Translations under genes and position numbers: made by a program
The notes under the pieces: generated by a model
Seen by the model: only the letters and a program-made list of their open reading frames with translations
Told to the model about the DNA's origin: nothing
The model's database searches: none
From: Pseudogemmobacter faecipullorum
GTDB lineage: Bacteria > Pseudomonadota > Alphaproteobacteria > Rhodobacterales > Rhodobacteraceae
DNA: 64,000 nucleotides
Assembly (NCBI RefSeq): GCF_020539525.1
Contig: NZ_JACDXX010000005.1
Location: forward strand, 62,001-126,000
Direction of reading: 5' to 3'
Part shown: piece by piece, positions 35,844-44,047 of the stretch
Layout of the letters: the number at the start of each line of letters is the position of its first letter
Position numbering within the stretch: position 1 is the stretch's first letter

Positions 35844-37697
35844 ATGCTCCGGATCTCAGATATCACCTATTCCGTCGAAGGCCGCCCGCTGTTTGAGGGC
35901 GCTTCTGCCACGATTCCCACCGGCCATAAGATTGGCCTTGTCGGTCGCAATGGCGCTGGCAAGACCACTTTGTTCCGGCTGATCAGGCGCGAGCTGGCGC
36001 TGGAGGGCGGCGATATCTCGATGCCGGCCCGCTCGAGGATCGGCGGCGTGGCCCAGGAGGTTCCCTCTTCTGAGACCTCGCTGCTCGACACGGTTCTGGC
36101 CGCCGATACCGAGCGCGCCGAACTGCTGGCCGAATCCGAGACCGCCACCGATCCCTCGCGCATTGCCGAGATCCAGGCCCGTCTGACCGATATCGATGCC
36201 TGGTCGGCTGAGGGCCGCGCCTCGGCGATCCTCAAGGGTCTGGGCTTTGAGGCCGAAAAGCAGCTGATGCCCTGCTCGGCTTTCTCGGGTGGCTGGCGGA
36301 TGCGGGTGGCGCTGGCGGGCGTGCTCTTTGCCCAGCCCGATCTGCTGCTGCTCGACGAGCCGACCAACTATCTCGATCTTGAGGGCGCGCTCTGGCTGGA
36401 AAGCTATCTGCAGAAATACCCCCATACCGTGCTGATCATCAGCCATGACCGGGGCCTGCTGAACCGCGCCGTCCAGGGCATTCTGCATCTCGACAATAAG
36501 AAGCTGACGCTCTGGCAGGGTGGCTATGACCAGTTTGCCCGGCAGATGGCCGAGCGTCGCGCGGTTCAGGCCGCCGAGGCGAAAAAGCAGGAGGCGCGGC
36601 GCGCCCATCTGCAAAGCTTTGTCGACCGCTTCAAGGCCAAGGCCTCCAAGGCCACCCAGGCGCAGAGCCGGGTGAAAATGCTGGAAAAAATGACCACGAT
36701 CACCGCGCCGGAAGATGCGGCGAAAGTGGTTTTCACCTTCCCCGAACCCGAAGAGCTGTCGCCGCCGATTCTGACCCTTGACGGGGTTTCGGTCGGCTAT
36801 GATGGCCCGCCGGTGCTCAAGCGCCTGTCCTTGCGCATCGATCAGGATGACCGGATCGCACTGCTGGGCCGCAATGGTCAGGGCAAATCCACCCTGTCGA
36901 AACTGCTGGCGGGCAAGCTCAGGGCGGCGGAAGGCAAATTCACCCAGTCCTCGAAACTGCGCATCGGCTATTTTGCCCAGCATCAGGTCGATGAGCTGAT
37001 GATCGAGGAAACGCCGCTGCAGCATGTGCAGCGGCTGCGCCCGAATGAGCATCAGCCGCGGCTGCGCGCCCGTCTGGCGGGCTTTGGCCTTGGGGCCGAT
37101 CAGGCCGAGACTGCGGTCAAGCGCCTGTCGGGCGGCCAGAAAGCACGGCTGTCGCTGCTGCTCGCCACCATCGACGCGCCGCATCTGCTGATCCTTGATG
37201 AGCCGACCAACCACCTTGATATTGAGAGCCGCGAGGCCCTGGTCGAGGCGCTGACGGCTTATTCCGGCGCGGTGATCCTCGTCAGCCATGATATGCATCT
37301 GCTGGGCCTGGTGGCTGACCGGCTCTGGCTGGTCAAGGGCGGCGCGGTTGAGCCCTTCACCGGCGACCTTGAGGAATACCGGCGCCTGCTGCTGACCTCG
37401 GATGAGCCGGCAAAGGCCCAGAACGCCAAAGCCGTTGAAAAGCCGAAGAAAGCCAGCCGCGACGAGATCCTTGCGCTGAAGGCCGAGCTGCGCAAATGCG
37501 AGGATCGCCTCGCCAAGCTTGAGGATATGCGCAGCAAACTGGCGGTGAAACTGGCCGATCCGGCGCTTTATGAGGATGACCGCAAGGGCGATCTCGGGGT
37601 CTGGAACAATAAATATGCCGAGGTGATGGGCGCGCTCGACAAAGCCGAGGCGCTCTGGCTCACCGCCCAGGAAAAACTGGAAACCGCCACCGTCTGA
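35844..37697 (+). CDS. ABC-F family ATPase (YheS/Uup-like)
   Basis: A 617-residue protein with two ABC domains and no membrane spans: first Walker A GRNGAGKTTL (about 36) with FSGGWRMRVALAG and LLLDEPTNYLDLEG; second Walker A GRNGQGKSTL (about 345) with LSGGQKARLSLL and LILDEPTNHLDIES. The linker between them is Lys/Arg/Ala-rich, and a coiled-coil C-terminus (LKAELRKCEDRLAKLEDMRS) follows. ABC-F proteins act on ribosomes in translation rescue or antibiotic protection. ATG 35844 is preferred to 35808 because homologues begin at MLRISDI. Confidence 0.92.
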   Translation: MLRISDITYSVEGRPLFEGASATIPTGHKIGLVGRNGAGKTTLFRLIRRELALEGGDISMPARSRIGGVAQEVPSSETSLLDTVLAADTERAELLAESETATDPSRIAEIQARLTDIDAWSAEGRASAILKGLGFEAEKQLMPCSAFSGGWRMRVALAGVLFAQPDLLLLDEPTNYLDLEGALWLESYLQKYPHTVLIISHDRGLLNRAVQGILHLDNKKLTLWQGGYDQFARQMAERRAVQAAEAKKQEARRAHLQSFVDRFKAKASKATQAQSRVKMLEKMTTITAPEDAAKVVFTFPEPEELSPPILTLDGVSVGYDGPPVLKRLSLRIDQDDRIALLGRNGQGKSTLSKLLAGKLRAAEGKFTQSSKLRIGYFAQHQVDELMIEETPLQHVQRLRPNEHQPRLRARLAGFGLGADQAETAVKRLSGGQKARLSLLLATIDAPHLLILDEPTNHLDIESREALVEALTAYSGAVILVSHDMHLLGLVADRLWLVKGGAVEPFTGDLEEYRRLLLTSDEPAKAQNAKAVEKPKKASRDEILALKAELRKCEDRLAKLEDMRSKLAVKLADPALYEDDRKGDLGVWNNKYAEVMGALDKAEALWLTAQEKLETATV

Positions 37698-37925
37698 GGC
37701 CGGTTCCGGCTCGGTTCCGGCCTCGGGCCGGTTCCCGCGCCGGGCCCGGTTTGCGCGGGGTCCGGCCAGGGATCTCTGCCCTGAAAAGCGAGACTTCGCG
37801 CGAACAGGCCGCGAACAGGCACTGTGCATTTTCGCGCATCTTAACCCTCTTGAAAACAGATCAGTGCAGGTCGAGATAGGACAGAGAACAACGCCGCAGC
37901 GCGGCATCAGTGAAGGCTCTGTCTT

Positions 37926-38525
37926 ATGTCACATGTTATTGAACAGCTCCGCACCCGTCGCACCCAATATGCGCTCGGCAAAAATGTAACGCTTTCTGCG
38001 GATGAAACCGAAGCGCTGATCAAAGAGGCGATCCGCCTCTCGCCCTCGGCTTTTAACTCGCAAAGCTCGCGTGCCGTCATCCTGTTTGGCGCCGAAAGCG
38101 AGAAAGTCTGGTCGCTGATCGGGGCCGAACTGCGCCAGATCGTTCCGGCTGAGGCTTTCGCCCCGACCGAAGCCAAAATGAAAAGCTTCGCCGCCGGCGC
38201 CGGCACCGTTCTGTTCTATGAGGATCAGGATACGGTCAAAGGCCTGCAGGAAAACTTCCCGCTTTATGCCGAAGCCTTCCCCGGCTTCTCGCAGCATTCG
38301 GCCGGTATGGCGCAGCTCGCCGTCTGGACCGCCCTTGCCGAAAAAGGCATCGGTGCCAGCCTGCAGCATTATTCGCCGATCGCCGATGCCGCCCTGGCCA
38401 AAGCCTTCAATATCCCCGCCAGCTGGAAACTGCAGGCGCAGATGCCCTTCGGCTCGAATGAGGCCGGTTTTGCCGCCAAAGACTTCATCGATGACAGCAA
38501 GCGTTTCGTGACCCTAGGCAAATAA
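37926..38525 (+). CDS. Nitroreductase family protein
   Basis: A 199-residue flavoprotein with family marks: N-terminal IEQLRTRRTQYALGKNVTLS, the FMN-phosphate block RLSPSAFNSQSSRAVIL, WTALAEKGIGASLQHYSP near the dimer interface, and the end FGSNEAGFAAKDFIDDSKRF. It likely reduces nitro or quinone compounds with NAD(P)H; the physiological substrate is unknown. A terminator follows the gene. Confidence 0.88.
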   Translation: MSHVIEQLRTRRTQYALGKNVTLSADETEALIKEAIRLSPSAFNSQSSRAVILFGAESEKVWSLIGAELRQIVPAEAFAPTEAKMKSFAAGAGTVLFYEDQDTVKGLQENFPLYAEAFPGFSQHSAGMAQLAVWTALAEKGIGASLQHYSPIADAALAKAFNIPASWKLQAQMPFGSNEAGFAAKDFIDDSKRFVTLGK

Positions 38526-38553
38526 GCCGCGGCTCCGGATCACTGTCCGCGCA

Positions 38554-38586
38554 GGGGAAGGGTCAGCACGACCCTTCCCCTTTTTT
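38554..38586 (+). terminator. Terminator after the nitroreductase gene
   Basis: GGGGAAGGGTC - AGCAC - GACCCTTCCCC then TTTTTT. An 11-bp perfect stem 28 bases past the stop. Confidence 0.92.
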
Positions 38587-38655
38587 CGCCGGTTTCCGCG
38601 CTTGCGGCATTTTGCGCCGCTTGACCGCCGGGCCGCGAAGGCATCAGGGTGTCGC

Positions 38656-39276
38656 ATGGATACTGCTGCTTTCATCACCGCCTTTGCCACGCTTTTCGTG
38701 GTGATCGACCCGCCGGGTCTGGTCACGCTGTTTATTGCCCTGACCTCGGGCATGGGGTTTCAGCGCCGCCGCGCTCTGGCCATCCGGGCCTGTCTCATCG
38801 CCTTTTGCCTGCTGCTGGTCTTTGGCCTGTTTGGCGAGCCGATCCTGCATTTCATTGGCATTTCCATGCCCGCTTTCCGCATCGCGGGCGGCATCCTGCT
38901 GTTTCTCACCGCGCTGGATATGCTGTTTGAGCGCCGGACCGAGCGGCGCGAGGGCAAACAGGCCGAGCCCGATCACGATCCTTCGGTCTTCCCGCTGGCC
39001 ACGCCGCTGATCGCCGGGCCAGGGGCGATTGCCACGATGATCCTGCTGATGGGCGAGGCCGGTGAGGACTGGATCAGCAAAATCGCGGTTCTGGGCCTGC
39101 TGGTTGCGATCATGGTGGTGACTTTGCTGTTCCTGCTGGCGGCGACGCCTCTGGAAAAAATGCTCGGCCGCACCGGCACGCTGGTGATCACCCGGCTGCT
39201 CGGTATGCTGCTTGCCGCGCTTTCGGTGCAGTTTGTCATTGACGGCATCCGCAGCACCGGGCTGATCCCGCTCTGA
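38656..39276 (+). CDS. MarC-family integral membrane protein
   Basis: A 206-residue protein with six predicted TM helices and the MarC block FVVIDPPGLVTLFIALTSG at the N-terminus; later FPLATPLIAGPGAIATMILL and the end VITRLLGMLLAALSVQFVID. Despite the name, MarC proteins are not shown to confer multidrug resistance; function unknown. ATG 38656 starts at the family N-terminus; the longer frame to 38602 is basic and not family-like. Confidence 0.9.
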   Translation: MDTAAFITAFATLFVVIDPPGLVTLFIALTSGMGFQRRRALAIRACLIAFCLLLVFGLFGEPILHFIGISMPAFRIAGGILLFLTALDMLFERRTERREGKQAEPDHDPSVFPLATPLIAGPGAIATMILLMGEAGEDWISKIAVLGLLVAIMVVTLLFLLAATPLEKMLGRTGTLVITRLLGMLLAALSVQFVIDGIRSTGLIPL

Positions 39277-39363
39277 CACTGTGGTGAGGCCGCTGGCACC
39301 AGGTCAATCTGCCCTTTCCCAAAGCCGCGCCCTGCCCCATATCTGATCCAAAGGAGAGATCCG

Positions 39364-39939
39364 ATGGATTTTGAATACTGGCCGCGCCTGCTCTATCTTG
39401 TGCTCTTGCTGATGGCAGTGGGCGGCTGGATTTTTGTCGAATATCGCAACCGCATGGGCCAGGCCCTGCGCGCCGCCGCCGCCTGGGGGCTGATTTTCGT
39501 CGGTGTCGCCGCCGGATACGGGCTCTGGGGCGATATCCGTTCCGATCACCGGCCACGTCAGATGGCAAATGAGGCCGGCGAGATGGTGCTCAGGCGCGCC
39601 GCCGACGGCCATTTCTATGCCGCGCTCGACATTGGCGGCACCGAGGTCTTCTTCATGGCCGATACCGGGGCCACCAATATGGTGCTGTCGCGCCGCGATG
39701 CCGAAAGGCTGGGCTTCAGCGATCAGGATCTGCGCTTCCTCAATGAGGCCTCGACCGCCAATGGCGTGGTGCGCACCGCCCGGGTCGAACTGCCCGAGAT
39801 CCGCTTTGGCCCGTTCCGCGATCAGGGCCTCTCCGCCTATGTCAATGAGGGCGAGATGGAGGGATCTTTGCTCGGCATGGATTACCTGCGCCGCTTCTCG
39901 ATCCGGATTGACGGCGAGCGGATGGTGCTCAGCCGCTGA
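39364..39939 (+). CDS. Retropepsin-like aspartic protease (clan AA, TIGR02281-type)
   Basis: A 191-residue protein: N-terminal hydrophobic segments (LLYLVLLLMAVGGWIFVEY, then AAAWGLIFVGVAAGYGLW) and a single protease domain with the active site FMADTGATNMVLSRRDAERL (DTG about 100) and LLGMDYLRRFSIRIDGERM. As a monomer has one DTG, it should work as a dimer, facing the periplasm. Its last 11 bases overlap the lpxB 3' end on the other strand. Confidence 0.88.
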   Translation: MDFEYWPRLLYLVLLLMAVGGWIFVEYRNRMGQALRAAAAWGLIFVGVAAGYGLWGDIRSDHRPRQMANEAGEMVLRRAADGHFYAALDIGGTEVFFMADTGATNMVLSRRDAERLGFSDQDLRFLNEASTANGVVRTARVELPEIRFGPFRDQGLSAYVNEGEMEGSLLGMDYLRRFSIRIDGERMVLSR

Positions 39940-41092
39940 TCCGGCCCCGGCTGATAAAGCCCAGAACCGAGCGTGCGGCGCGCAGCCCCGGCGGCTCACC
40001 GCCCCGGCCCAGCCGCTCCATGGTCAGCGCCATTGCCGCCTGCTGCGCCGCAGCACCACTGGTCAGCAGCGCCAGCAAAGCCGGGGCCACCAGCCCGGCC
40101 CGGCAGTCTTTGCCAATGAATTCGGGCACAACCCGGGTTTGCGAGACCAGATTGACCAGCGTCACCGTGTCAATCTGCACCATGCGCCGCATCAGCCAGA
40201 GCGTCAGCGGCGCCATATCATAGGCAATCACCATCGGGCAGTTCTGCGCCGCCAGCTCGAGGCTGACCGTGCCGGAGGCTGCCAGTGCCGCATCGGCGGC
40301 GGCAAAAGCGGCGGTACGGGTCGCGACATCCGGCGCGGCCAGGATCAGCGGCGCCACCGCCCAGCCCGCCGTCGCGGCGCGGACGGTTTCCTCAAGGTAT
40401 CCCGGCGTCGGCAGCACGAGGCGCAGATCCGGCAGATCGGCCTGCAGCGCCGCGATTGTCTCGCCAAAGGGCGGCAGCAGCCGGGCGATCTCGCCCCGGC
40501 GCGAACCGGGCAACACCGCCAGCAAGGGGGCCTCAGCGCCAATCCCATGCCGGGCGCGGAAAGCCTGGGCCGCCGCAGGCGAGGCTTCCGGCTCGGAGAC
40601 CACCGGATGGCCGGTAAAATCGCAGCTCATCCCGGCGGCCTGCATATAGGGCGGCTCGAAGGGCAAAAGCGCGAGCACATGATCGACCACGCGCGCCATT
40701 TTTTGCGCCCGGCCCGGACGCCAGGCCCAGACCGAAGGCGCGACATAATGCACCACCGGCAGGTCGGGCCGCGCCGCCTTGACCAGCTTTGCCACCCGCA
40801 GGCAGAAATCCGGGCTGTCAATGGTGATCAGCGCCGCCGGGCCGGCGGCAAGCACCGCTTCGGCGCTTTCGCGGATCCGGCGTTTGAGGTGGAAATATTT
40901 CGGCGCAATCTCGGCAATGCCCATGACCGAGAGTTCTTCCATCGCAAACAGGCTCTGCAGCCCCCCGGCCTGCATCGCCGGGCCGCCGATGCCTGCGAAA
41001 CCCGCATCAGGCAGCAATTGACGCAGCCCCGCCATCAGCGCCGCGCCAAGCCGGTCGCCCGAGGGTTCCCCGGCGATCAGGAAGAAATTCAC
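39929..41092 (-). CDS. lpxB: Lipid A-disaccharide synthase
   Basis: A 387-residue GT19 glycosyltransferase joining UDP-2,3-diacylglucosamine and lipid X. Family blocks: N-terminal FFLIAGEPSGDRLGAALM, IGGPAMQAGG, SPDFCLRVAKL, HYVAPSVWAWRPGRAQKM, and C-terminal SGTVSLELAAQNCPMVIAY. The start is GTG 41092, overlapping the lpxI stop (GTGA). Last gene of the bamA-ompH-fabZ-lpxA-lpxI-lpxB cluster. Confidence 0.96.
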   Translation of the reverse strand: MNFFLIAGEPSGDRLGAALMAGLRQLLPDAGFAGIGGPAMQAGGLQSLFAMEELSVMGIAEIAPKYFHLKRRIRESAEAVLAAGPAALITIDSPDFCLRVAKLVKAARPDLPVVHYVAPSVWAWRPGRAQKMARVVDHVLALLPFEPPYMQAAGMSCDFTGHPVVSEPEASPAAAQAFRARHGIGAEAPLLAVLPGSRRGEIARLLPPFGETIAALQADLPDLRLVLPTPGYLEETVRAATAGWAVAPLILAAPDVATRTAAFAAADAALAASGTVSLELAAQNCPMVIAYDMAPLTLWLMRRMVQIDTVTLVNLVSQTRVVPEFIGKDCRAGLVAPALLALLTSGAAAQQAAMALTMERLGRGGEPPGLRAARSVLGFISRGRISG

Positions 41093-41910
41093 GCCCCGCC
41101 GCCCGGGGCGCGCGCCCAGAGGAAGAGCCCGGCCTCGCGCGCTGCGGCCTGCATCCCGGGCAGATCGAGGCAGAGCACGCTGCCCGCCTCCCAGCTGATA
41201 CCGCCGAGGCCTGCGGCACGCGCATTCTCGACCGTGGTCACCCCAAGCGCGGGCAGATCGATGCGGCGGTCCTGCAGCGGTTTTGGCGCCTTATAGATCA
41301 GCCCCCTTCCCCGCACCGCCTCCGGGCGCAGCCCGGGCGGCAAAGCCGCGACCATGGCCAGCATGGCATCGGTGCCGGCAAGGGTCTCGGTGGCGAGGCA
41401 CAGCCCCTGCTGCACCACGCAGCCCTGGCCGACATCGACCCGGCCAAGCGCCTCGGTGATCAGCGCGGCGCGTGCCGCATCGAGCTGATCACGCTCGCTC
41501 AGCTCACCGGCATAAAGGCCAGGCCCGGGCAGGAGATCCGGCGCCAGCTCATGCGCGCCAATGATCTTCAGCCCCTCTTCCTCGAACAGCGCGATCACCT
41601 CGCGCAAAGTCGCATCATCACCCTGGGCCAGCGCGCCCAGCAGCCGCGGCACGATCCCGGCAGTGATCTGATCAAACTGCGCCGGATCAAGGCGCGGCCG
41701 CTGCACCGCCCCGGCAAAACAGACCGAAGTGACCCCGGCATCGTGCAAAGCCGCGAAAAACGGGTAGAGCCGCTCGATGCGAAACCCGATATCCGGGTTC
41801 AGCCCCTCAGGCGCAAAGTCCGAGAGCGCAGCCACCAGCGGGCGCTCGGGCGCGGCTTTCACCAGCGCCGCCGGCAAAGCCCCCCGGCCTGCGATGATCG
41901 CGGTGGTCAT
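41089..41910 (-). CDS. lpxI: UDP-2,3-diacylglucosamine diphosphatase LpxI
   Basis: A 273-residue DUF1009 protein. Marks: TTAIIAGRGALPAALVKAA at the start, SVCFAGAVQRPRLDP, IGAHELAPDLLPGPGLYAG, and the C-terminal RRIDLPALGVTTVENARAAG. It makes lipid X from UDP-diacylglucosamine; LpxI replaces LpxH in alphaproteobacteria. ATGA overlaps with lpxA and GTGA with lpxB. Confidence 0.95.
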   Translation of the reverse strand: MTTAIIAGRGALPAALVKAAPERPLVAALSDFAPEGLNPDIGFRIERLYPFFAALHDAGVTSVCFAGAVQRPRLDPAQFDQITAGIVPRLLGALAQGDDATLREVIALFEEEGLKIIGAHELAPDLLPGPGLYAGELSERDQLDAARAALITEALGRVDVGQGCVVQQGLCLATETLAGTDAMLAMVAALPPGLRPEAVRGRGLIYKAPKPLQDRRIDLPALGVTTVENARAAGLGGISWEAGSVLCLDLPGMQAAAREAGLFLWARAPGGGA

Positions 41911-42713
41911 TTGGCGCCTTTCGGCGTCAGGAAGGAGCGGTCGCTGGCCGCGAGGATGAATTCGGAAATCTCACGCACATGCGGGCCGTCGAAATCCTCG
42001 ACCAGACGCGCGGCGCGGTCATGGAAATTGCCCTCGCCCTGGGCCAGCATCTGATAGGCGGCGCGCAGCTGGGTGATCTCGGGACGCGGCACGCCGCGCC
42101 GCTTCAGCCCGACGAGGTTCAGCCCCTCAAGCTCGCCGCGCGAGGCCTGAACGAGGCCATAGGGGATCACATCATTGGTGACCATGGTCACCGCGCCGAT
42201 GATCGCGCCCTGACCGATACGGACGAACTGATGAATGCCCGACAGCCCGCCGATCACTACATCATCGCCAATATGGCAATGGCCGGCGATGGCGACATTA
42301 TTGGCCATCACCACCCGGTTGCCGACAATCGCATCATGGCCGATATGGACCCCGGTCATCAGCAGGCAGTCATCGCCTATTCTGGTGACCCCGCCGCCGC
42401 CTTCGGTGCCGGTGTTCAGCGTCGCGCCTTCGCGGATGCGGCAGCGCGCCCCGACCTCAAGCCGGGTGCGCTCGCCTTTGAACTTCAGATCCTGCGGCAC
42501 CTCGCCCACGGTGGCGAAGGGAAAGATCACCGTCTCTTCGCCGATTTCGGTCCAGCCCGTCACCACGGCATGGGATTTAATCGTGACGCCGCGCTGCAGC
42601 ACCACCTCATTTCCGACCACTGAGAACGGGCCGATTGTGCAATCGGCACCGATCACCGCCCCGTCATCGACCGAGGCGGAGGGGTGGATGAAAGCCGTGG
42701 GATGAATGGGCAT
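41907..42713 (-). CDS. lpxA: UDP-N-acetylglucosamine acyltransferase
   Basis: A 268-residue left-handed beta-helix enzyme doing the first step of lipid A synthesis. Hexapeptide repeats run from HPTAFIHPSASVDDGAVIGA; the catalytic His is in MTGVHIGHDAIVGNRVVMAN (about 125), and IGGLSGIHQFVRIGQGAIIG follows. Full length. Confidence 0.96.
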   Translation of the reverse strand: MPIHPTAFIHPSASVDDGAVIGADCTIGPFSVVGNEVVLQRGVTIKSHAVVTGWTEIGEETVIFPFATVGEVPQDLKFKGERTRLEVGARCRIREGATLNTGTEGGGGVTRIGDDCLLMTGVHIGHDAIVGNRVVMANNVAIAGHCHIGDDVVIGGLSGIHQFVRIGQGAIIGAVTMVTNDVIPYGLVQASRGELEGLNLVGLKRRGVPRPEITQLRAAYQMLAQGEGNFHDRAARLVEDFDGPHVREISEFILAASDRSFLTPKGAK

Positions 42714-42716
42714 GGA

Positions 42717-43178
42717 TCAGGCTTTCGGCAGGTCAAACATGGCGGTGAACTGGGCTTCGCAGGCCAGCTCGCCATCAACGGTGGCTTTGCCCTCGAATTT
42801 CCAGACTTTGCCGCCGCCGCGCAGGGCTTTGACATGCAGTTCCAGCACATCACCCGGCACCACCTTGCGGCGGAATTTCACCCCGTCAACGCCCATGAAG
42901 AAGACCTTGGCGTTTTTATCGACCAGATCCATCGACAGGCCGACCAGCACGCCCGAGGTCTGCGCCATCGCCTCGATGATCATCACGCCGGGGAAGATCG
43001 GCATGCCCGGGAAATGGCCGGTGAACTGCGGCTCATTATAGGTGACACATTTCACGCCGACGCAGGATTCGTTGATCACCACATCTTTAACCTTGTCGAT
43101 CAGCAAGAACGGGTAACGATGCGGAATGATCCGCTGGATCAGATCGAGATCTGCACTGGTCACGGGCGTTGCGTCCAC
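42717..43178 (-). CDS. fabZ: 3-hydroxyacyl-ACP dehydratase FabZ
   Basis: A 153-residue hot-dog-fold dehydratase of type II fatty acid synthesis. The active His is in [13 protein letters not shown] (about 22-30) and Glu in [19 protein letters not shown] (about 67); [12 protein letters not shown] is the family block. The start is GTG 43178 with GGAGG about 9 bases upstream. Placed directly before lpxA, as is usual, since both use 3-hydroxyacyl-ACP. Confidence 0.95.
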   Translation of the reverse strand: MDATPVTSADLDLIQRIIPHRYPFLLIDKVKDVVINESCVGVKCVTYNEPQFTGHFPGMPIFPGVMIIEAMAQTSGVLVGLSMDLVDKNAKVFFMGVDGVKFRRKVVPGDVLELHVKALRGGGKVWKFEGKATVDGELACEAQFTAMFDLPKA

Positions 43179-43362
43179 GGGGCCTGTCCTCCTGGAATGG
43201 TCTGGCGCGGTCCGGGCTCGGGGATCTCGCGCATCTTTGGTTTCCTGCTAGCAATTTGAGACCGGCGGGGCAAGTTCCGCCGGCAGATGAGCCGGTTCTG
43301 CGGCGGGCTCTGGCTATGCTGCCCGGCCCGGCGCGCCCCGCGCCCTTCAGGCCTGCAAGGCC

Positions 43363-44046
43363 TCAGGGGCTTTGAGCCGGTGCCTCTGTCGCAGCATCCC
43401 CGGCCGGAGCAGTCCCCGCTCCGCCTTCGGGGGCAGGCTCACCGGTTTCCTCGCCGGAACCGCGCGAGGCCTCGGGCCCGGGCAGGCGCTGATCCATCAG
43501 CGTGATCGCCTGTTCGGTCACATCCACCGCGCTGAGCGACAGGATCACCGCATCATCGGCAATGATCAGCGCCGCCTCATATTCGGCGAGCAGATCCACC
43601 AGCACCGGCACGGCAAGGCCGTAAAAGCGCTGGCGATCCTCATCCAGCTGGCGCGAGATGGCACGGGATTTGCCATCCTGGCCTTCGCGGAAATCCTCGA
43701 CCTTCTGATCGAAAGCGGCAGCGAGCGGTGCGAAATCCTCGGAGCTCATGCTGGTTCGCTTCGTGGTCAGTTCCAGCTCTTCGGCCTCAAGCGCCTGTTC
43801 GATGCCACGATTTTCGGCGGTAAGCTCCTGGGCGCGGGTCTCGGCCGAAAGGGTCGCGGCGCGCCCCCAGGCCGATTCCCGAAACATCCGGTCCTGATCG
43901 AGCGTCAGCACCGTGGTGCGCACCTGCGGCGCGGGCGGCAGATCCGCCGCATCCTCGGCGGGCACCTGAGCCAAACCCGCCCCGACCGGGGCGAGCAACA
44001 GGGCAAGGATCCCTGCGATGCGCGGCAAAACTGCAGCGCCTGCCAT
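43363..44046 (-). CDS. OmpH/Skp-family periplasmic chaperone
   Basis: A 227-residue exported protein: signal (AAVLPRIAGILALLLAPVGAG), then RTTVLTLDQDRMFRESAWGR, an extended helical coiled coil (about 70-150, rich in Glu/Lys/Arg), and an acidic Pro/Ala-rich tail not typical of E. coli Skp. Skp holds unfolded outer-membrane proteins on their way to BamA. The ATG is 1 base after the bamA stop. Confidence 0.85.
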   Translation of the reverse strand: MAGAAVLPRIAGILALLLAPVGAGLAQVPAEDAADLPPAPQVRTTVLTLDQDRMFRESAWGRAATLSAETRAQELTAENRGIEQALEAEELELTTKRTSMSSEDFAPLAAAFDQKVEDFREGQDGKSRAISRQLDEDRQRFYGLAVPVLVDLLAEYEAALIIADDAVILSLSAVDVTEQAITLMDQRLPGPEASRGSGEETGEPAPEGGAGTAPAGDAATEAPAQSP

Positions 44047-44047
44047 A

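Noticed and set aside
35856-37907. 683-residue minus-strand open frame antisense to the ABC-F gene
   Set aside because: Shadow of the ABC-F frame; its translation is basic and Gln/Arg/Leu-rich with no domain.
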